DNA of 64,000 nucleotides from Tepidibacter hydrothermalis (GTDB lineage Bacteria; Bacillota; Clostridia; Peptostreptococcales; Peptostreptococcaceae): positions 1,860,001-1,924,000 of the forward strand of contig NZ_CP120733.1 in the NCBI RefSeq assembly GCF_029542625.1, read 5' to 3'. The notes under the pieces were generated by a model. That model did no database searches. It was not told the DNA's origin and saw only the letters and a list, made by a program, of their open reading frames with translations. Position numbers and translations under genes: made by a program. Of the stretch, positions 59,492 to 64,000 are shown piece after piece (position 1 is the stretch's first letter; every line of letters starts with the position of its first letter).

Positions 59492-61786
59492 TTAGAATAT
59501 TTCTATTGTTGGATTCTTATCTTTATTAATCCTAATAGATATATTTACTTTTTTATTATTTTGATCTGATTCTACTCCAATAACCTTTCCATCTTTTAAT
59601 AATTTTTTCATAATTGTATCATTTACTATAACACCATGTTTTTCAATACTATTCTTCCACACAGTGAACTTACATCCACTACTCCAATTAGTACAGTAAA
59701 AAGCCTTACTATTTTCTAAAATATCTCCATCGCAACAACCACACTTACCTAAAGAGTTTTCAATTTTTTTTCGTTTATTGCTTTTAGTTGATTTTTTACA
59801 ATTCGGAATTGATGTGAATGAATTCATTAACTCTAAGTGGTTTCTAAGCCCCAATACCTTTTTAGTATTTTTCATAACATATGATTCAAGCTTTATCATA
59901 TAATCCTCAGAACCTATTTCTCCATTAGCTACCATGGTTAATCCCTTCTCCCAACTTGCCGTAAGTTCCGGTTTAATTAACGAAGGTATTGATCTTATTA
60001 TTATATTATAAATCATCTCTCCCATAGATGCTGGCGTTAATATTTGAGTTTTTTTATTCAATTTAATATATTTAATTTTCTGGAGCTTACTTAATATTTC
60101 AGATCTTGTAGCACTGGTTCCTATTCCACTACCTTTTATTTGCTCTCTTAACTCATCATCTTCTATTAATTTTCCTGCATTTTCCATAGCTAATATCATG
60201 GAACCTGAATTATACCTCTTAGGTGGAGTAGTTTCTGATTCTTTAATTCCAAGTTTATTAATTTTTACAACGGCTCCTTGTTTTAAAGTTTTAAGTGTTT
60301 CCATATTATCTTTGTTTGACTTTTTATCATTCTTGTCATAATCCATTATTTCTAAATATCCTTTTTCAATACATACCTTAGAAGATGTATAAAACCTCTC
60401 ACCTTTTATACTAGTAGTTATTGATAATTTATTAAAAACTGCACAAGGATAAAATATAGCTAAAAACCTTCGTACAATAAGTAAAAATATACTTTTCTCA
60501 ATATCATTTAACTTATTAAAATTACCTAAGCCTTGCCCTGTAGGTATAATAGCATAGTGATCAGTAATAGCCTTGTCATTTACATATTTTGTTTTTTCAA
60601 GACCCAAAAACAACTTATTATCATATACATTTTTAATAAAAGTATTAATAGGTTCATCTATATTTTCTAGATTGCAAGTGCTTTTTATATTTAAAAGACC
60701 TTTTATATTTTTGTCTATTTCTTTTGCAACTGCTTTTGATAAAACTCTAGCATCAGTTCTTGGATATGTAAGCATTTTCTTTTCATATAATCCTTGTACA
60801 ATTTTTAGTGTCTCATCAGGACTTAATTTAAACTTTTTAGAACATTCATTTTGAATCTCTGCTAAATTGTAAAGCAATGGTGGATTTTTCTTTTCTTTTT
60901 TTCTTTTTACTTCTTCAATCTTTGCAATTAATTCATCATTATCTTCCTTAAGGTAATTAATAAATTTTTCAGCCTTTTCTTTTTCTTTAAATCCAATATC
61001 TTTAAATAGCAAATTGGACATATAATATTTGGATCCATCTACAGCTTTCCATTCTCCATCATAATCAAGACAATTTTCAAACTTAAAAGATGAGTTAATC
61101 TTATAATAAGGCGTTTTTATAAAATCTCTTATTTCTCTTTCTCTGTTCACAACCATACCAAGAACACAACTCATAACTCTACCAACTGCAATTACAGTAT
61201 AATTAGTTCCTAAATAATCACTGATAGTTCTCCCATACATAAGAGTCAATAATCTCGAAAAATTTATTCCCATAAGATAATCCTCTTTTGCTCTTAAATA
61301 TGCAGAATCTGATAATCTATCATATTCACTAAGTGGTTTTGCATTTTTTACACCTTTTCTAATTTCATCTTCAGTTTGAGAGTCTATCCATACCCTTTTT
61401 TTCACCTTATCTTTTATACCTACCATATCATCCACTAGTCTATATATATACTCCCCTTCACGCCCAGAGTCCGTACATACATATATAGTATCTATATCTT
61501 TTCTTTTCATTTGGCTTTTAACTATGTCAAACTGCTTTTTCACTCCAGATATAACCTCATACTTATATTTCTTTGGTAAAAAAGGTAAATCTTTAAGAAC
61601 CCATTTTTTATATTTTATATCATATTTTTCAGGATAACTCATATTGACTAAGTGTCCTACACACCAAGTCACTACAGCCTTATCCGATTCCAAATATCCA
61701 TTTTTCTTAGTTCCTTTAATATTCAGTGCTTTTGCAAATTCCATGGCAACACTAGGTTTTTCTGCTACAAATAGTGCTTTATTCAT
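59492..61786 (-). CDS. topB: DNA topoisomerase III (type IA)
   Basis: Relaxes and decatenates DNA through a 5'-phosphotyrosine. 764 residues. TOPRIM domain at the N-terminus (LFVAEKPSVAMEFA, then CTDSGREGEYIYRLV with the acidic metal residues), catalytic Tyr in KKMLTYPRTDARVLS, GSGIGTSATRSEILSKL, and one C-terminal zinc finger (CGCC ... CTNWSSGC, about residues 690-715). The ATG at 61786 follows AGGTGAT; the TTG at 61795 is rejected. Separate from the main topA. Plasmid-type TopB would be near transfer genes, and none is seen. Confidence 0.94.
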   Translation of the reverse strand: MNKALFVAEKPSVAMEFAKALNIKGTKKNGYLESDKAVVTWCVGHLVNMSYPEKYDIKYKKWVLKDLPFLPKKYKYEVISGVKKQFDIVKSQMKRKDIDTIYVCTDSGREGEYIYRLVDDMVGIKDKVKKRVWIDSQTEDEIRKGVKNAKPLSEYDRLSDSAYLRAKEDYLMGINFSRLLTLMYGRTISDYLGTNYTVIAVGRVMSCVLGMVVNREREIRDFIKTPYYKINSSFKFENCLDYDGEWKAVDGSKYYMSNLLFKDIGFKEKEKAEKFINYLKEDNDELIAKIEEVKRKKEKKNPPLLYNLAEIQNECSKKFKLSPDETLKIVQGLYEKKMLTYPRTDARVLSKAVAKEIDKNIKGLLNIKSTCNLENIDEPINTFIKNVYDNKLFLGLEKTKYVNDKAITDHYAIIPTGQGLGNFNKLNDIEKSIFLLIVRRFLAIFYPCAVFNKLSITTSIKGERFYTSSKVCIEKGYLEIMDYDKNDKKSNKDNMETLKTLKQGAVVKINKLGIKESETTPPKRYNSGSMILAMENAGKLIEDDELREQIKGSGIGTSATRSEILSKLQKIKYIKLNKKTQILTPASMGEMIYNIIIRSIPSLIKPELTASWEKGLTMVANGEIGSEDYMIKLESYVMKNTKKVLGLRNHLELMNSFTSIPNCKKSTKSNKRKKIENSLGKCGCCDGDILENSKAFYCTNWSSGCKFTVWKNSIEKHGVIVNDTIMKKLLKDGKVIGVESDQNNKKVNISIRINKDKNPTIEIF

Positions 61787-61828
61787 ATTAATCAATCACC
61801 TACAATATAAAATTTTTTGAACAAAAAT

Positions 61829-61851
61829 ATCGAGCAAACAATATGCTCGAT
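61829..61851 (-). terminator. Hairpin downstream of the diguanylate cyclase
   Basis: ATCGAGCA and TGCTCGAT with a seven-base loop and a short T run on the minus strand; probable terminator though 140 bases after the stop. Confidence 0.55.
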
Positions 61852-61990
61852 AGTCTTATATATTTTTAATTTTTAATATTAACTTTCTTTTATAATATTA
61901 TAATCTATAATCCTTTTTTTTGCAAAATCATACTAATAGATAACCTTAACCATCTTGAAATTATAGAGTTTCACAGTTTTTATCTTTCAG

Positions 61991-63853
61991 CTAAGTTTTA
62001 TTTGAGTCATTTTTAATTTTTTGTTTATATTCATACATTCTCTCATCAGCTATTTTTATTAATTTATTATATTTGTCTCCATCATAAGGAAATTTAGCTA
62101 TACCATAGCTAAAACTACACAGGATATCGTTTTCTTCAAATTTTATATAATATCTTTTAAAATAATCAATTATATCTTCAAATTTTTTAATAAGACTTTC
62201 TAAATCAGTTTCGAAAAAAACTCCTACAAATTCATCTCCTCCAATCCTTGCTAATATATCGGAAGATCTAATTCGTTTCTTCAACGTAGAAGTAAATGTT
62301 CTAATAATCTCATCTCCAGCTAAATGTCCATAAGTATCATTTATAAGTTTTAAGCCATTCAAATCGAATAATACTAATAAAAATTCTTCATTATCCATAA
62401 TAGATTTATTAATATATATATCAAGTATTTTTTCAAAATATCTTCTGTTATAAACATTTGTTAATTTATCATATCTAGATAAGTATACAGTTTCTTCATA
62501 AAGTGTATGTTTACCAATAGCTATAGCAATTTGATTTCTCATATATTCCATTAATTCTATATCAATTTCATCAAATGCATAATTATATTTACTGTCTATC
62601 CCTATTAAACCATATAATTGTCCATTTATTATTATAGGTGAGCTAATAGAAGATTTAACTTTAAATCCGTCTTCATTTTTTAAAATATTTGGACATTTTA
62701 TACTAACCATTTTATCAAAATCATTAATAATAACTGTCTTATCCATTTTCCCAGATGTCTTATGCCATATAAATGAATCTTTCAATCTAAGCTTAAAATT
62801 TTCAGCATTTATTTGTTTATAACCTTTATGTGCCACAATTTTAAAATCTTCATTATCATCCAATATCAAAATAGAACCAATATGTGCATTCTGTATAGAT
62901 TCAATTACCTTTTCTAATATTAAATTAAACAATTCTTTAATATCACTTGTTTCAGTTATAGAATAGCTTATTTCTAATATAGCATCCTTTATGTTTGATA
63001 GTTTATTTATTCTTTTTTCTGCATTCTTTCTTTCTGTGATATCCTCTATAACTCCAACTATTCCTTCTACTTCATCTTTCTGATTTATATATGGTGCTTT
63101 ATTAAAAATAACATCATGTAATATACCATCTTTGCATTTAAGCTTAGATTTATATATATTTTTTTCTCTATTTTTAATTATATCAAGGTCTACATCATTA
63201 TGAGTATCAGCAATTTCTTTTTGAATAATATCATAAACACTATGCCCAATGATATCTTCTTTTTTAAGCCCTAAGTACTCTACATGAGCAATATTAGAAT
63301 ATTTATATATACCATTTTTATCCTTATAAAATATGGGACTTGGTATATTATCAATAAGCATTTCAAGGAATTTATAATTTTCTTGAATTAATTCTTTATT
63401 TTTTTTACAATGAGTAATATCCTGAAACATCCCAATCATTTTAAATTTATTTTTATTATCATCATATATACTAATTGTAGTTGACCTTATATAAATTTCT
63501 TCTCCACTTGAATTTATTATTTTATATTCCATATTTTTTTCAATTCCATCTTCTATTGAGTTTTTAATGGATTCTATTACAAAATTTTTATAATTATCAG
63601 GAGTTAATATTTTAATAAAAAAATCTAAATCACCTTCATATTTTTCTTTATTTATATCAAGCATTTTGCATAATTTATCTGAAAAACAAATTTCATTTGA
63701 TCTATAATTCCATTCCCAAGTACCTAGACCAGCTATTTCTTGAGCACATTTTCGAATTGCTTCTTTTTCCCTTAAAATAATCTTTTTTTTATTTTCAAAA
63801 AATCTTAATCTTTTTGGATTAAATAAACCTCTAATCCAATTAAATGAAAACAT
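61991..63853 (-). CDS. PAS-PAS-GAF-GGDEF diguanylate cyclase
   Basis: 620 residues, no signal peptide; predicted cytosolic sensor that makes cyclic di-GMP from GTP. First PAS (about 40-140, with WEWNYRSNEICFS), second PAS (about 160-275, with IPSPIFYKDKNGIYKYSN and GVIEDITERKNAEKR), GAF (about 305-450, with IISSPIIINGQLYGLIGID in part), and GGDEF (about 460-615). The active site IGGDEF is intact, and RSSD five residues before it is an RxxD inhibitory I-site, so product inhibition is expected. The start has GGGGG. The signal is unknown. Confidence 0.93.
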   Translation of the reverse strand: MFSFNWIRGLFNPKRLRFFENKKKIILREKEAIRKCAQEIAGLGTWEWNYRSNEICFSDKLCKMLDINKEKYEGDLDFFIKILTPDNYKNFVIESIKNSIEDGIEKNMEYKIINSSGEEIYIRSTTISIYDDNKNKFKMIGMFQDITHCKKNKELIQENYKFLEMLIDNIPSPIFYKDKNGIYKYSNIAHVEYLGLKKEDIIGHSVYDIIQKEIADTHNDVDLDIIKNREKNIYKSKLKCKDGILHDVIFNKAPYINQKDEVEGIVGVIEDITERKNAEKRINKLSNIKDAILEISYSITETSDIKELFNLILEKVIESIQNAHIGSILILDDNEDFKIVAHKGYKQINAENFKLRLKDSFIWHKTSGKMDKTVIINDFDKMVSIKCPNILKNEDGFKVKSSISSPIIINGQLYGLIGIDSKYNYAFDEIDIELMEYMRNQIAIAIGKHTLYEETVYLSRYDKLTNVYNRRYFEKILDIYINKSIMDNEEFLLVLFDLNGLKLINDTYGHLAGDEIIRTFTSTLKKRIRSSDILARIGGDEFVGVFFETDLESLIKKFEDIIDYFKRYYIKFEENDILCSFSYGIAKFPYDGDKYNKLIKIADERMYEYKQKIKNDSNKT

Positions 63854-63868
63854 TTGTTTTCCCCCTCT

Positions 63869-63896
63869 ATACTTATTATAAATTTACAATAAGTAT
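63869..63896. promoter_or_regulatory. Inverted repeat before the diguanylate cyclase
   Basis: ATACTTATT and AATAAGTAT separated by ten bases, directly upstream of the ribosome site. Operator or leader hairpin candidate. Confidence 0.35.
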
Positions 63897-64000
63897 ATCA
63901 AATAATATATATTTTTTAAATCTTTGCATTAATACATCAAAAATTCTATTATATTTTACTAATCAAGTTCGTATATTTTCATTCCAAATGTTTTTTTAAA

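Noticed and set aside
1-64000. CRISPR array, prophage or intact transposon
   Set aside because: No regularly spaced direct repeats, cas genes, integrase, phage structural genes or complete transposase were found; the dispersed repeats are intergenic, irregularly placed and diverged.

Overview
The window is about 27-28% G+C and densely coded, with most genes on the minus strand. It has strong GGAGG-type ribosome binding sites, several TTG starts, sporulation genes (spoVS and a spore-type polysaccharide deacetylase) and anaerobic metabolism (2-oxoacid:ferredoxin oxidoreductase and a glycyl-radical enzyme). This fits a low-GC anaerobic spore-forming Clostridia chromosome. The hydroxyproline/proline genes and the general gene content are most like Peptostreptococcaceae (Clostridioides, Paraclostridium, Tepidibacter and relatives). 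That placement is inference. I see no rRNA, tRNA, CRISPR array, prophage or intact insertion sequence.

Layout. 1-1090: 3' part of a dicarboxylate/amino-acid symporter. 1.1-9.9 kb: an RNA methyltransferase, a LarE-type sulfur transferase with an extra CxxC, two NCS2 purine permeases (the second behind a guanine riboswitch and attenuator), a pair of tiny XapX proteins between them, a class IV aminotransferase ending in a 33-bp perfect palindrome, and an acetate transporter. 10-16.3 kb: zinc-ribbon coiled-coil protein, Nif3, TrmK, then dnaG-rpoD. 16.5-22.8 kb: one tight operon pabA-pabB-pabC-nucleotidyltransferase-folE-folP-folB-folK-aroF, which joins DAHP synthesis, p-aminobenzoate and the pterin branch of folate. 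23-30.9 kb: small tandem paralogues, deacetylase, nucleotidase, S-layer-homology protein, a decayed strip with a rhodanese gene fragment, an intact rhodanese, an aminotransferase, two small proteins and SpoVS. 31-34.8 kb: accB-accC-accD-accA with a promoter and a probable FapR operator. 35-41.3 kb: phosphatase, flavoprotein, aroH, cmk, plsC, ispH, S1 protein and cheR as one coupled run. 41.3-46.9 kb: korD-korA-korB-korC with an RpiR regulator, then rluB-GNAT-mnmM. 48.7-50.1 kb: a DUF2899-type metal exporter under a near-consensus Fur box. 50.5-57.8 kb: a hydroxyproline/proline block (putP, ppnP, hypD activase, hypD, a TSUP permease, proC). 58-64 kb: nitroreductase, KTSC protein, topoisomerase III and a PAS/GAF/GGDEF diguanylate cyclase.

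The hydroxyproline assignment is strong. In the 789-residue glycyl-radical enzyme, every active-site residue I know from Clostridioides difficile HypD (F152, H160, D278, S334, F340, C434, E436, Y450, T645, G765) sits at the identical number. HypD makes pyrroline-5-carboxylate, ProC reduces it to proline, and PutP probably imports proline or a related substrate.

The most unusual signal is a family of about 145-bp structured repeats in gaps between cistrons (about 11.2, 32.8, 48.5 and 52.3 kb, with degenerate copies near 55.7 and 59.4 kb). All lie in the same orientation relative to the following gene. They fold into a nested hairpin whose changes between copies are compensatory or G-U wobble only on the operon-sense strand, which suggests an RNA element. 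They may derive from IS200/IS605-type ends.
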